Positions 17,756-26,008 of a stretch of 64,000 nt of DNA are shown in pieces. Every line of letters begins with the position of its first letter. The first letter of the stretch is position 1. The stretch comes from CAIYTF01 sp963664845 (GTDB lineage: Bacteria > Bacteroidota > Ignavibacteria > Ignavibacteriales > Ignavibacteriaceae): contig OY761615.1 in NCBI GenBank assembly GCA_963664845.1, positions 4,650,001 through 4,714,000 on the forward strand. The letters are read 5' to 3'. A program made the translations under genes and the position numbers. The notes beneath the pieces are model-generated. The model was given only the letters and a program-made list of their open reading frames with translations, was not told the DNA's origin and searched no databases.

Positions 17756-19036
17756 ATGGCTAAAAATGTTATTGTTGCACAATCCGGGGGACCATCACCG
17801 GTAATCAATAATTCTTTACGCGGAATCATTGATACGTGCAAAATGTTTCCGGAGAAATTCGGAAAGGTTTACGCCGGATGGCACGGTATAGAAGGAGTGC
17901 TCAGAGAAGAGCTTTTGGATTTATCTGCTCAGCCGGATGAAGAAATAGCGCTTTTGCGGACGACTCCGGCTGCCGGCAGTATCGGCACCTGCCGCTACAA
18001 ACTTAAGGAAAAACAAACAAAAGATTTTGCCCGAGTTCTTGAGATAATTAAGGCTCATGATGTGGGGTATTTCTTTTATATTGGTGGAAATGACTCCCAA
18101 CACACGGCTTTCAAAGTTAGTGAATTGGCAAAAGAACATGGCATAGAACTGGTTGCTACCGGCGTTCCCAAAACAATTGATAATGATGTAGGTGACAGTG
18201 AATTTAAACTGATTGACCACACGCCGGGTTATGGAAGCGTTGCAAGATACTGGTCGCATCTGGTGCAGTGTGCCGATGAAGAGAATCGCGGTTCATCACC
18301 GGCTGACCCTGTATTGATCCTTCAGGCGATGGGCCGCAAGATAGGTTATATTCCTGCAGCAGCACGGCTTGCAGATCCCAACCGTGAGATGCCTTTGCAG
18401 ATATACATGACAGAATCGAAAGTAGGCATTGAGCAGTTGGCAGATAATGTTAATGATCAGTTGGTAAAAGACGGTCGTTGCGTAGTTGTTATCAGCGAAG
18501 GCTTTGATGTGGGTGATGTTGGCGAAGTGAAAGATGCCTTTGGACATACATCATTCGGCTCAAGCAAAATGTCTGTGTTCCAGAAAGTTGTGAACTATCT
18601 CAACGAAAAAGGCTTGAGGGCCAAGGGAGCAGCCCGCGGTCAGGTTATGGGAACCGATCAGCGTGATACCATGATCTATGCCTCAACCGTTGATTTGGAA
18701 GAAGCTTATAAAGTGGGACAGAAAGCGGTTGACGTTGCAATGCATGACGGCAATGGCTGGATGGCAACGATACTTCGCGAACCCGGGTTCATTTACAATG
18801 TCCGGTATGACAAAGTTCCTCTTGAAAAAGTTGCGCTTTCGGAAAGATTCTTCCCGGAAAAATGGATAGCAAAGAACCGATATGATGTGACAGATGATTT
18901 TCTGAAATATGTACGGCCTTTGATTGGTGAAGACTGGGTATCGGTGCCGATGATAAACGGCAGACAGCGTTTTGCACAGATAAAACCGATATTTGCCGAA
19001 AAGAAATTACCTGCATACGAACCCGAAGCAAAATAA
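17756..19036 (+). CDS. pfp: Pyrophosphate-dependent 6-phosphofructokinase
   Basis: A 426-aa phosphofructokinase of the longer bacterial clade. SGGPSPVINNS begins the nucleotide/PPi site, GGNDS (N112, D113) replaces the GGDGS of ATP enzymes, and PKTIDND carries K139 where ATP enzymes have Gly. This lysine is the usual mark of PPi dependence. D142 is the catalytic base and MGRKIGY the substrate-binding helix. The reversible PPi reaction interconverts fructose-6-P and fructose-1,6-bisP; such enzymes can also act on sedoheptulose-7-P. Its place between uronate genes and transketolase suggests a role in carbon rearrangement, which is inference. The HAD gene follows after 12 bp. Confidence 0.88.
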   Translation: MAKNVIVAQSGGPSPVINNSLRGIIDTCKMFPEKFGKVYAGWHGIEGVLREELLDLSAQPDEEIALLRTTPAAGSIGTCRYKLKEKQTKDFARVLEIIKAHDVGYFFYIGGNDSQHTAFKVSELAKEHGIELVATGVPKTIDNDVGDSEFKLIDHTPGYGSVARYWSHLVQCADEENRGSSPADPVLILQAMGRKIGYIPAAARLADPNREMPLQIYMTESKVGIEQLADNVNDQLVKDGRCVVVISEGFDVGDVGEVKDAFGHTSFGSSKMSVFQKVVNYLNEKGLRAKGAARGQVMGTDQRDTMIYASTVDLEEAYKVGQKAVDVAMHDGNGWMATILREPGFIYNVRYDKVPLEKVALSERFFPEKWIAKNRYDVTDDFLKYVRPLIGEDWVSVPMINGRQRFAQIKPIFAEKKLPAYEPEAK

Positions 19037-19048
19037 GAAAGATAAACT

Positions 19049-19939
19049 ATGAGTGAAAATCCCAAACAGGTATTGGAAAACTTAAAACCGACCAAAGAAT
19101 TTTTCATTGGTATTGATTCTGACGGATGTGTTTTTGATACCATGGAAATAAAACAAAAAGAGTGTTTCTGCCCTGCATTTGTAAAGCATTTTCATTTGCA
19201 GAAAGTGTCGAAGTATGCGCGCGAAACATGGGAATTCGTGAATCTTTATTCCAAGACACGCGGCATCAACAGATTCAAGGCATTGCTTCGCGCAATGGAA
19301 CTGCTGGCTGCCCGCCCTGAAGTGCAGGCCCGCCACGCTGAGCTGGTGAACCTGCAGCCGGTGCTTGACTGGACGAAGAAGGAATCGAAATTGGGAAACC
19401 CGACCCTGGTGAAATATGCCGAGGAAGTTAAGGATCCCATCATCGATCTTACGCTGGCCTGGTCAAAGGAAGTGAATAAAGTTGTCGGCGAACTGGTGTT
19501 TGATATACCTCCTTTCCCGTTCGTTAATGAAAGCCTGCAAAAGATGAGCGCAAAAGCTGATCTCCTGGTGGTTTCACAAACACCCGGAGAAGCACTTGAA
19601 CGCGAGTGGCAGGAGCATAAAATTGATCATTTTGTGCATGTTATCTGTGGTCAGGAATATGGAACAAAAGCAGAGCATTTGAAATATGCGGCAAAAGGAA
19701 AATATCCCGATAACAAGATACTGATGATTGGTGATGCCCCCGGAGATTACAGTGCGGCCAAATCTAACGGCGTGCTTTTCTACCCGGTTAATCCTGGTCA
19801 TGAAGATGCATCATGGGAACGATTCTATACGGAAGCACTGGACCGGTTCTTTGCAGGAACTTATGAAGGCGCCTACGAACAAAAGCTAATTGAAGAATTT
19901 GAGGCATATTTGCCGGAGAATCCTTCCTGGAAAGTATAA
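19049..19939 (+). CDS. HAD-superfamily hydrolase
   Basis: A 296-aa HAD-fold protein. Motif I is IDSDGCVFDT with nucleophile D23 and acid/base D25, motif II is VVSQTPG, the motif III lysine is in GTKAEHLK, and motif IV is IGDAPGDYSAA with D229 and D233. A large helical cap lies between motifs I and II (about residues 35-175). HAD enzymes are mostly phosphatases or phosphoglucomutase-like. The substrate here is unknown; the operon position after pfp suggests a sugar phosphate. It is followed by a terminator. Confidence 0.8.
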   Translation: MSENPKQVLENLKPTKEFFIGIDSDGCVFDTMEIKQKECFCPAFVKHFHLQKVSKYARETWEFVNLYSKTRGINRFKALLRAMELLAARPEVQARHAELVNLQPVLDWTKKESKLGNPTLVKYAEEVKDPIIDLTLAWSKEVNKVVGELVFDIPPFPFVNESLQKMSAKADLLVVSQTPGEALEREWQEHKIDHFVHVICGQEYGTKAEHLKYAAKGKYPDNKILMIGDAPGDYSAAKSNGVLFYPVNPGHEDASWERFYTEALDRFFAGTYEGAYEQKLIEEFEAYLPENPSWKV

Positions 19940-19964
19940 TCCTTCCAGTATGTGGAATTAAGGG

Positions 19965-19994
19965 TCCGGAGAGAATATTTCTTTCCGGATTTTT
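19965..19994 (+). terminator. Terminator after HAD gene
   Basis: TCCGGAGAG (19965-19973) pairs with CTTTCCGGA (19981-19989) with one mismatch, followed by five T. It ends the pfp-HAD unit. Confidence 0.7.
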
Positions 19995-20100
19995 ATTTTA
20001 GGGAGTGGGCGAACGTTGATGCCATCTCTTGTTGATCGGTTTGAATTTTGGAGATGATGAAGCGTAAAAAAAGGGTTGGGATAAAGGATTGCTTCGCATT

Positions 20101-20128
20101 AAGAGGATGTCTAATGAGACAGCCTCTT
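20101..20128. repeat. Short inverted repeat with GAGGATGTCT arm
   Basis: AAGAGGATGTCT (20101-20112), a 4-nt loop and AGACAGCCTCTT (20117-20128), one mismatch. The arms match those of the larger inverted repeat at 22668-22756, so the two probably belong to one dispersed palindrome family. Confidence 0.5.
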
Positions 20129-20187
20129 AGCGAAAAAAGCGAAAACAAACAGACAGATAATAATCCACTATAAAGAATGTAAGAAAT

Positions 20188-20634
20188 ATGATATTTGATA
20201 AATTAGAAAATGCAAAACGATATTTTCAAATGCATCCGCAATTTGAAGAAGCCTTCAGGTTTTTGAGTAAAAAGGACCTGGCGGTTCTTCCGCTGGAAAA
20301 ATTTGAACTTGACGCCAAGAACCTGTTTGTTATGTTGACCGATAAGCCAGGGAAGACACCCGAGGCGGCGAAACTGGAAGCACATAAAGCATATATTGAC
20401 ATCCAGTTTTTGATTGCCGGGAGTGAAAAAATAGGCTGGAAAGCATACAATGACTGCAAAGAAGTGCAAAAAGAATATGATTCTGTGAAAGATATTGAGT
20501 ATTTTTGCGATGCGCCTCAAACCTATTTCTCGTTAACCCCGGGTTCGTTTGCTATCTTTTTCCCGGAAGATGGACACGCACCAATGGTCGGGGAGGGTAC
20601 AATTCATATGGCAGTAGTGAAAGTAAAAATTTAG
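20188..20634 (+). CDS. YhcH/YjgK/YiaL family (DUF386) protein
   Basis: A 148-aa cupin-fold protein of the YhcH/YiaL family. The segments EAHKAYIDIQFLIAGSEKIGW and FFPEDGHAPMVGEG with a following HMAVVKV carry the family's conserved metal-binding histidines and glutamate. Members sit in sialic-acid, alginate and pectin loci and are thought to help with sugar anomers or isomers; the exact reaction is not settled. It lies 32 bp upstream of transketolase and likely shares its transcript. Confidence 0.85.
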   Translation: MIFDKLENAKRYFQMHPQFEEAFRFLSKKDLAVLPLEKFELDAKNLFVMLTDKPGKTPEAAKLEAHKAYIDIQFLIAGSEKIGWKAYNDCKEVQKEYDSVKDIEYFCDAPQTYFSLTPGSFAIFFPEDGHAPMVGEGTIHMAVVKVKI

Positions 20635-20666
20635 CAAATACAACTATTATTCTCGAGGAGAAACCA

Positions 20667-22655
20667 ATGTCAGTCGAACAGTTATCGATTAATACTATAA
20701 GAACCTTAACGATGGATGGTGTGCAGAAGGCAACCTGCGGGCATCCCGGTATGCCGATGGCGTGTGCACCAATAGCATTTTCGCTCTACTCAAAATTAAT
20801 GAAACACAATCCTGCTAATCCAAAATGGCTGAATCGTGACCGTTTTATTCTTTCCAATGGTCATGGTTCCATGCTTCTTTATAGCATTTTACACCTGAGC
20901 GGCTACGGGGTTTCCCTTGATGATTTGAAGAATTTCCGGCAGTGGGGAAGTATTACACCCGGCCACCCCGAATTTGGACATACACCAGGAGTGGAAACCA
21001 CTACCGGTCCACTTGGACAGGGCTTTGCCAATGCAGTGGGTATGGCTATTGCACAGGCTCATCTGGCTGCGTCTTTCAACAAAGAAAATTTCAAGCTTAT
21101 TGACCATTATATCTATGGTATTTGCAGTGATGGTGACTTAATGGAAGGTGTTTCGCATGAAGCTGCTTCAATTGCGGGGAACCTCAGCCTGGGAAAAATT
21201 ATATTTTTCTACGATGATAACAGCATCACCATTGAAGGCAGCACTTCAATCACTTTTACAGAAGATATTCACAAACGTTTTGAAGCTTATGGCTGGCACG
21301 TTGAGCATATTTCCGATGTCAATGATCTTTCGCAAATAGTTAACGCGGTTGCCGTGGGACAAAAAGACCCCCGTCCCACATTGATAATTACCAAAACACA
21401 TATTGGCTATGGCAGTCCAAACAAACAGGACACTTCCGAAGTGCACGGCTCCGCTCTTGGCGAAGCAGAAATCCTATTGACGAAGAAGAATTTGGGCTGG
21501 CCTTATGAAGAAAAATTTGTTGTACCTGATGAAGTGAAAGCATTTTTTGCCGCTTTACAAGGCAAGTATCAGGGATACGAAGCAGAATGGAATAAGCTTT
21601 TCGATGATTACAAGGCAAAGTACCCGGCAGAAGCCAAAATGCTTATTGATGTGATGAACGGTGTTTACAGTGACGAGTGGGTGGCAAAACTTCCGGTGTT
21701 TGCAGATGACGGCAAAAAACTGGCCACCCGTCAGGCTTCAGGAAAAGTTCTGAATGCCATTGCCTCTTCCATTCCAATGCTCATTGGCGGCTCGGCAGAT
21801 TTGGCACCTTCAACCAACACGAACCTGAATGGTTTTCCCTCATTCTCGAAAGAGAACTACGCCGGAAGGAATTTTCATTTTGGTATCAGAGAACATGGTA
21901 TGGCAAGCATTCTGAACGGTATGGCTATGTATGGTGGAGTTATTCCCTATGGTGCTACCTTCTTTGTCTTTTCGGATTATATGCGCCCGGCTATCCGTAT
22001 AGCAGCACTTTCAAAAGTGAGACCAATTTATGTTCTTACTCACGACAGTATTGGGCTTGGAGAAGACGGTCCTACACATCAACCGGTTGAGCATCTTGCC
22101 GCACTTCGTTCAATACCCGGATTAGTGGTTATTCGTCCTGCTGATGCAAATGAAACCAGTTTTGCCTGGAAATATGCAATTGAACATAAGGGCGGTCCCG
22201 TTGCTTTGATTCTTTCCCGTCAGGGAATGCCAGTGCTCGATCAGCAAAAGTATGGATCTGCCTCAAATCTTGAGAAAGGTGCCTATATCCTTAAGGAAGC
22301 TTCCGCAGCTCCAAAAGCGATACTGCTTTCCACGGGCAGTGAAATACAGTTCTGTCTGAAAGCAGCCGTCGAGCTTGAAGAGCAGGGGATTCCTACCCGA
22401 GTGGTCAGTTTCCCAAGCTGGGAGCTTTTTGAAGCACAGTCAAAGGAATACAGAGATTCGATTTTACCTCCTGCAGTTAAAACCCGTGTGGCGGTTGAAG
22501 CGGGCGTTAAGCTTGGCTGGAGAGAATATACCGGAGATGGCTCTATTATCAGTATTGAAAAATATGGAGCATCCGCTCCAGATGGAGTGCTGTTCAAAGA
22601 ATATGGGTTCACTCCCGAACACATAATTTCTGAAGTAAAAGCATTGCTTGCTTAA
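20667..22655 (+). CDS. tkt: Transketolase
   Basis: A 662-aa full-length transketolase. The N-terminal half has KATCGHPGMPMA, SNGHGSMLLYSILHL, GHPEFGHTPGVETTTGPLGQG and the thiamine diphosphate motif GDGDLMEG-type sequence CSDGDLMEGVSHEA ending in DNSITIEG. The central domain has FGIREHGMASILNGMA with the cofactor-activating Glu, and THDSIGLGEDGPTHQPVEHLA follows. It moves two-carbon ketol units between sugar phosphates in the pentose phosphate pathway, useful for arabinose and xylose released from pectin. The ATG at 20667 has CGAGGAG 6 nt upstream and gives the family N-terminus; the longer frame overlapping the YhcH gene is rejected. Confidence 0.95.
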   Translation: MSVEQLSINTIRTLTMDGVQKATCGHPGMPMACAPIAFSLYSKLMKHNPANPKWLNRDRFILSNGHGSMLLYSILHLSGYGVSLDDLKNFRQWGSITPGHPEFGHTPGVETTTGPLGQGFANAVGMAIAQAHLAASFNKENFKLIDHYIYGICSDGDLMEGVSHEAASIAGNLSLGKIIFFYDDNSITIEGSTSITFTEDIHKRFEAYGWHVEHISDVNDLSQIVNAVAVGQKDPRPTLIITKTHIGYGSPNKQDTSEVHGSALGEAEILLTKKNLGWPYEEKFVVPDEVKAFFAALQGKYQGYEAEWNKLFDDYKAKYPAEAKMLIDVMNGVYSDEWVAKLPVFADDGKKLATRQASGKVLNAIASSIPMLIGGSADLAPSTNTNLNGFPSFSKENYAGRNFHFGIREHGMASILNGMAMYGGVIPYGATFFVFSDYMRPAIRIAALSKVRPIYVLTHDSIGLGEDGPTHQPVEHLAALRSIPGLVVIRPADANETSFAWKYAIEHKGGPVALILSRQGMPVLDQQKYGSASNLEKGAYILKEASAAPKAILLSTGSEIQFCLKAAVELEEQGIPTRVVSFPSWELFEAQSKEYRDSILPPAVKTRVAVEAGVKLGWREYTGDGSIISIEKYGASAPDGVLFKEYGFTPEHIISEVKALLA

Positions 22656-22667
22656 TATTCAAAAAAA

Positions 22668-22757
22668 GAGGATGTCTCAAAAGAATCAGAATGCACACGG
22701 ATTCGAACCGATTTCCGCGGATAGAAATTCGAAATTTGACTTTTGAGACAACCTCCT
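22668..22757. repeat. 90-bp inverted-repeat element with 33-bp dispersed core
   Basis: Arm GAGGATGTCTCAAAAG at about 22669-22684 pairs with CTTTTGAGACAACCTC at about 22740-22755 with one mismatch. Inside, 22705-22737 is identical over 33 bases to 42707-42739. With its position just after transketolase it can fold as a long hairpin and may also end transcription. It looks like a small non-autonomous mobile or REP-like element. Confidence 0.6.
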
Positions 22758-22817
22758 TTCTTCTTTTTTCACCTCAAAATGACTTATCTATTTTTTTTAT
22801 CCTGAAAGGAACTCCAC

Positions 22818-23573
22818 ATGTTGGATATTTTTAATTTAAACGGAATGAGTGCCATTGTAACCGGCTCGAGCACGGGTCTTGGACAGGGAATGGCAATTGG
22901 ACTGGCGATGGCCGGCGCAGAGGTTTTATTGGTTGATTATGTTGCCTCGGATGCGACCGAAGCGGAAATTGCCAAGCTTGGCGGTAAATCGGCTCAGTTA
23001 GTTGTAAATCTGATGGAACCCGGAGCCGTGAACACTGTTGTTGAGAAGGCTATCAGTTCATTTGGAAAAGTTGATATTTTGATCAATAACGCGGGGATTA
23101 TTCGCCGAACTCCGGCTATTGATTTTTCTGAAAAAGATTGGGATGATGTGATGCTGCTTAATTCAAAGATCCCGTTCCTGCTGACGCAGGCGGCAGCAAA
23201 GGACATGATGAAGAGGGGGTATGGCAAAGTGATCAATGTTGCCTCTTTGCTGAGCTTCCAGGGTGGCATATTGGTTCCATCATACGCTGCCAGCAAGGGT
23301 GCAATTGCGCAATTGACAAAAGCATTTGCAAACGAATGGGCAAAATCAGGAATAACCGTCAATGCGATTGCCCCGGGCTACATGGCAACAAACAATACAA
23401 CGGCTTTGCGTGCTGATGCAGAGCGTTCAGAGTCAATTCTTGCGAGAATTCCGGCAGGCCGGTGGGGAACACCATCTGACTTACAGGGTGCAGCAATTTT
23501 CCTTGCCTCAAAAGCTTCCGACTACGTTAACGGTCATGTTTTGGTAGTTGACGGTGCATGGATGGCCCGTTAA
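22818..23573 (+). CDS. kduD: 2-dehydro-3-deoxy-D-gluconate 5-dehydrogenase
   Basis: A 251-aa SDR enzyme that reduces 2,5-diketo-3-deoxygluconate (the KduI product) to 2-keto-3-deoxygluconate with NAD(P)H. The cofactor motif TGSSTGLGQG is at about residues 15-24, and the active site is S143, Y156 and K160 (YAASK). The stretches NAIAPGYMATNNTTALRAD, RIPAGRWGTPSDL and ASDYVNGHVLVVDGAWMAR are diagnostic of KduD. GAAAGGA lies 7 nt before the ATG. It is followed by a strong terminator. Its separation from kduI by eight kilobases is unusual but both belong to the same pathway. Confidence 0.95.
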   Translation: MLDIFNLNGMSAIVTGSSTGLGQGMAIGLAMAGAEVLLVDYVASDATEAEIAKLGGKSAQLVVNLMEPGAVNTVVEKAISSFGKVDILINNAGIIRRTPAIDFSEKDWDDVMLLNSKIPFLLTQAAAKDMMKRGYGKVINVASLLSFQGGILVPSYAASKGAIAQLTKAFANEWAKSGITVNAIAPGYMATNNTTALRADAERSESILARIPAGRWGTPSDLQGAAIFLASKASDYVNGHVLVVDGAWMAR

Positions 23574-24169
23574 GTAAAACTGTTATTACATTCTAATGGC
23601 TTGACATAAGAATGGATTCCATTTCTTTTAAAGTGCAGTGGTAATTTTATCGCTGCACTTTTTTTTGCCCAGTTTATTGGTTGCGAAAGAGAGTGGGGGG
23701 AATTGGGGCTGTAAATTTAGCAGTAGTGTTACCCGTATTCATCGCGTGTTTGAGAATCAAATAATGGTGCCAACGGGCAGGATTCGCTAAAAAAGTTGAC
23801 AATCCCCCGATGGTAATTTTCTGATTGGGGAAAACCTGCTGTGTTAAAAAGTAATCTTTATACGGGGAGAGACAATATCATCCAAAGTGTCGCTCCGGCT
23901 TCGCTTAGTGGCCGGGGCACGTGAACTCCGGAAGGAGTGAGAATTCCAAAACCCGGACTATTAAAGAGAGTTATTTCAAACTGACAAGAATTTTTGCAAA
24001 AAAGACGAGGCTGGCTTTGGTGACGATAATAATGGTAAAATCGATAAAATTACTAATATATGAAGGTTACACGGCATAAATACCAAAATATATAATACAA
24101 ATCAAAGAGAATCCAAAATATTGTAATTGTAATACTCTCCGGCCTAGCTCCGGAATAAGCATTTTTTTC
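23574..24169. other. Intergenic region before uxaC promoter
   Basis: About 600 bases without a gene. It contains the kduD terminator and several GC-rich palindromes, for example ACTCC at 23925-23929 with GGAGT at 23934-23938 and TCCGG/CCGGA near 24137-24153. I see no RNA gene. Confidence 0.5.
23631..23666 (+). terminator. Rho-independent terminator after kduD
   Basis: AAGTGCAG (23631-23638) pairs with CTGCACTT (23653-23660) followed by a run of six more T. Confidence 0.8.
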
Positions 24170-24198
24170 TTGACAACGGTATTAATTTTTTGTAAATA
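24170..24198 (+). promoter_or_regulatory. Promoter of uxaC
   Basis: TTGACA at 24170-24175, a 17-bp spacer and TAAATA at 24193-24198. The predicted start near 24205 falls at the first of two operator-like palindromes. The geometry matches the promoter at 6851. Confidence 0.5.
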
Positions 24199-24203
24199 TT
24201 AGA

Positions 24204-24236
24204 CGTTAAATTTAACGATTACTTAAACGTCTAAGT
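24204..24236. promoter_or_regulatory. Double operator-like site before uxaC
   Basis: CGTTAAATTTAACG (24204-24217) is a perfect 14-bp palindrome. ACTTAAACGTCTAAGT (24221-24236) is a 16-bp palindrome with one mismatched pair and central CG. The second shares GATTACTTAAACGT with the site at 6901. Confidence 0.55.
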
Positions 24237-24254
24237 AGCTCCTTGGAAAACCTG

Positions 24255-24275
24255 TTGTGAGCCACTGGGCGAAGC
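24255..24275 (+). promoter_or_regulatory. Conserved 21-nt leader element, copy B
   Basis: Ends in GGGCGAAGC and aligns without gaps to the elements at 6927-6947 and 50362-50382. It lies about 27 nt after the operator centre and 144 nt before the uxaC start codon. Confidence 0.45.
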
Positions 24276-24419
24276 TTTGAAAAGGCACTAATTTGTGCAT
24301 CTCTTATCAGACAACATCGGCTTTTTTACGCAATTTTCCTGTTAGTAAACGTTGAATTCATTCCCCAAAAGTACTACCTTAAAATCGATATTATTCAAAA
24401 TGTTAACGAGATATTATTC

Positions 24420-25862
24420 ATGGCACAAAATTTCATAACCGATAACTTTCTTCTTGAAACAACACACGCGCAAAAACTTTTTCATGACCATGCCAAAGTA
24501 CTTCCCATTATAGACTATCATTGCCATCTTCCGGTTGATGAAATAGCCTCCAACCGTAAATTTGCCAATATTTCGCGTATATGGTTGAATGGGGACCATT
24601 ATAAATGGCGTGCAATGCGTGCCAATGGTGTGAATGAAAAATTTGTCACCGGTTCTGCGTCTGATTGGGAAAAATTTTTGGCATGGGCGGAAACCGTTCC
24701 GCACACGCTTCGCAATCCTCTGTTCCACTGGACACACATGGAATTGAAAAAACCTTTCGGGATAACCGATAAACTATTAAATAAATCCACCGCAAAAAGC
24801 ATTTGGGAGCAGTGCAATGGATTGCTGGCACAGGACAATTTTTCAACACAAGGCTTGATTAAGCAGTTTAATGTTGAAGTCATTTGTTCAACTGATGATC
24901 CGGTGGACTCACTTGAGCATCACAAGTTTTTGGCGCAAAGTGATTTTGGTGTTTTGGTGCTGCCTACCTTCCGTCCGGACAAGGGCATGATGATCGATAA
25001 TCCGGAGGTGTTCTATGCCTGGTTTAACAAGCTTCAGGAAGTGACGAACACTCAGATTACGTCGTTTGATTCGTATATCGCGGCAATTAAACTTCGTCAC
25101 GATTATTTTGCGGAGAATGGATGCCGGTTGTCTGATCACGGAATTGAGACAGCTTATGCCGAAGATTATACTGCTGCGGATATTGAAAAAATATTTGCCA
25201 AAGTATTGGCAAAAAAGACACTGAGCAAACAAGAAGAATTGCAATTCAAATCGGCAATGATGTACGAATTTGGCGTTATGGATCATGAAAAGGGTTGGAC
25301 ACAGCAGCTTCACCTGGGAGCATTACGTAACAACAGCAGTCGTGGATACCGGAATCTTGGTCCGGATACGGGATATGATTCCATTGGCGACTTTGAGATT
25401 GCAAAACCGCTTTCCAAATATTTGAATAAATTGGATGATCAGGATCAGCTTGCCAAAACTATTTTATACAATTTGAATCCACGAGACAATGAACTCATGG
25501 CAACCATGATTGGTAATTTCCAGGATGGGAATACCCCCGGCAAAATGCAATTTGGCAGCGGCTGGTGGTTTCTTGATCAAAAGGATGGCATGGAAAAGCA
25601 GATGACTGCACTCTCGCTGCAGGGGCTGCTCAGCAGGTTTGTCGGTATGCTAACCGATTCACGCAGTTTCCTTTCGTATCCCCGGCATGAATATTTCAGA
25701 AGAGTGCTGTGTAACATTATCGGAAATGAAATTAAACTGGGACTGATCCCCGATGAGGACGAACTTACCGTTCCGCTCATTGAGAATATCTGTTACTATA
25801 ATGCCAGGAATTATTTTGCATTTCAGTCAGTAGGGCAGGAAAGTGTTCTGGTTGGTAAATAG
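24420..25862 (+). CDS. uxaC: Glucuronate/galacturonate isomerase
   Basis: A 480-aa cytoplasmic enzyme of the amidohydrolase-like UxaC family. It converts galacturonate to tagaturonate and glucuronate to fructuronate. DYHCHLP (H34, H36) is the metal motif near the N-terminus. The blocks EVICSTDDPVDSLEHH, LPTFRPDKGM, QLHLGALRNNSSR, LGPDTGYDSIGDFEIA and the C-terminal LSYPRHEYFRRVLCN are family signatures, and the length is normal (about 470). Monogenic, with its own operator-controlled promoter and a 180-nt leader that holds the shared 21-nt element. The later steps, altronate or mannonate dehydratase, are not in the window. Confidence 0.95.
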   Translation: MAQNFITDNFLLETTHAQKLFHDHAKVLPIIDYHCHLPVDEIASNRKFANISRIWLNGDHYKWRAMRANGVNEKFVTGSASDWEKFLAWAETVPHTLRNPLFHWTHMELKKPFGITDKLLNKSTAKSIWEQCNGLLAQDNFSTQGLIKQFNVEVICSTDDPVDSLEHHKFLAQSDFGVLVLPTFRPDKGMMIDNPEVFYAWFNKLQEVTNTQITSFDSYIAAIKLRHDYFAENGCRLSDHGIETAYAEDYTAADIEKIFAKVLAKKTLSKQEELQFKSAMMYEFGVMDHEKGWTQQLHLGALRNNSSRGYRNLGPDTGYDSIGDFEIAKPLSKYLNKLDDQDQLAKTILYNLNPRDNELMATMIGNFQDGNTPGKMQFGSGWWFLDQKDGMEKQMTALSLQGLLSRFVGMLTDSRSFLSYPRHEYFRRVLCNIIGNEIKLGLIPDEDELTVPLIENICYYNARNYFAFQSVGQESVLVGK

Positions 25863-25922
25863 TAAACCATATCCAACTTTCTTGACCTAACTCATACATC
25901 TCTATTGCTCAATTGAATATAC

Positions 25923-25947
25923 GGCCGGGTTAAGCTGATGCCCGGCC
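25923..25947 (+). terminator. Hairpin after uxaC
   Basis: GGCCGGG (25923-25929) with CCCGGCC (25941-25947), a perfect GC stem. The downstream T-content is weak, so termination is likely but not certain. Confidence 0.5.
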
Positions 25948-26008
25948 TGATCTACTTTTCATTCGTCTACAATCGATTTTATAATTTAACCAAATACAAA
26001 GGCCGGAT

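Noticed and set aside
20505..20666. N-terminal extension of the transketolase frame
   Set aside because: It overlaps the YhcH-type gene, has no transketolase homology, and the ATG at 20667 has a strong ribosome site.
24341..24353. AAACGTT-containing segment near the uxaC start as another operator
   Set aside because: It has only one half of the palindrome and is downstream of two better sites.
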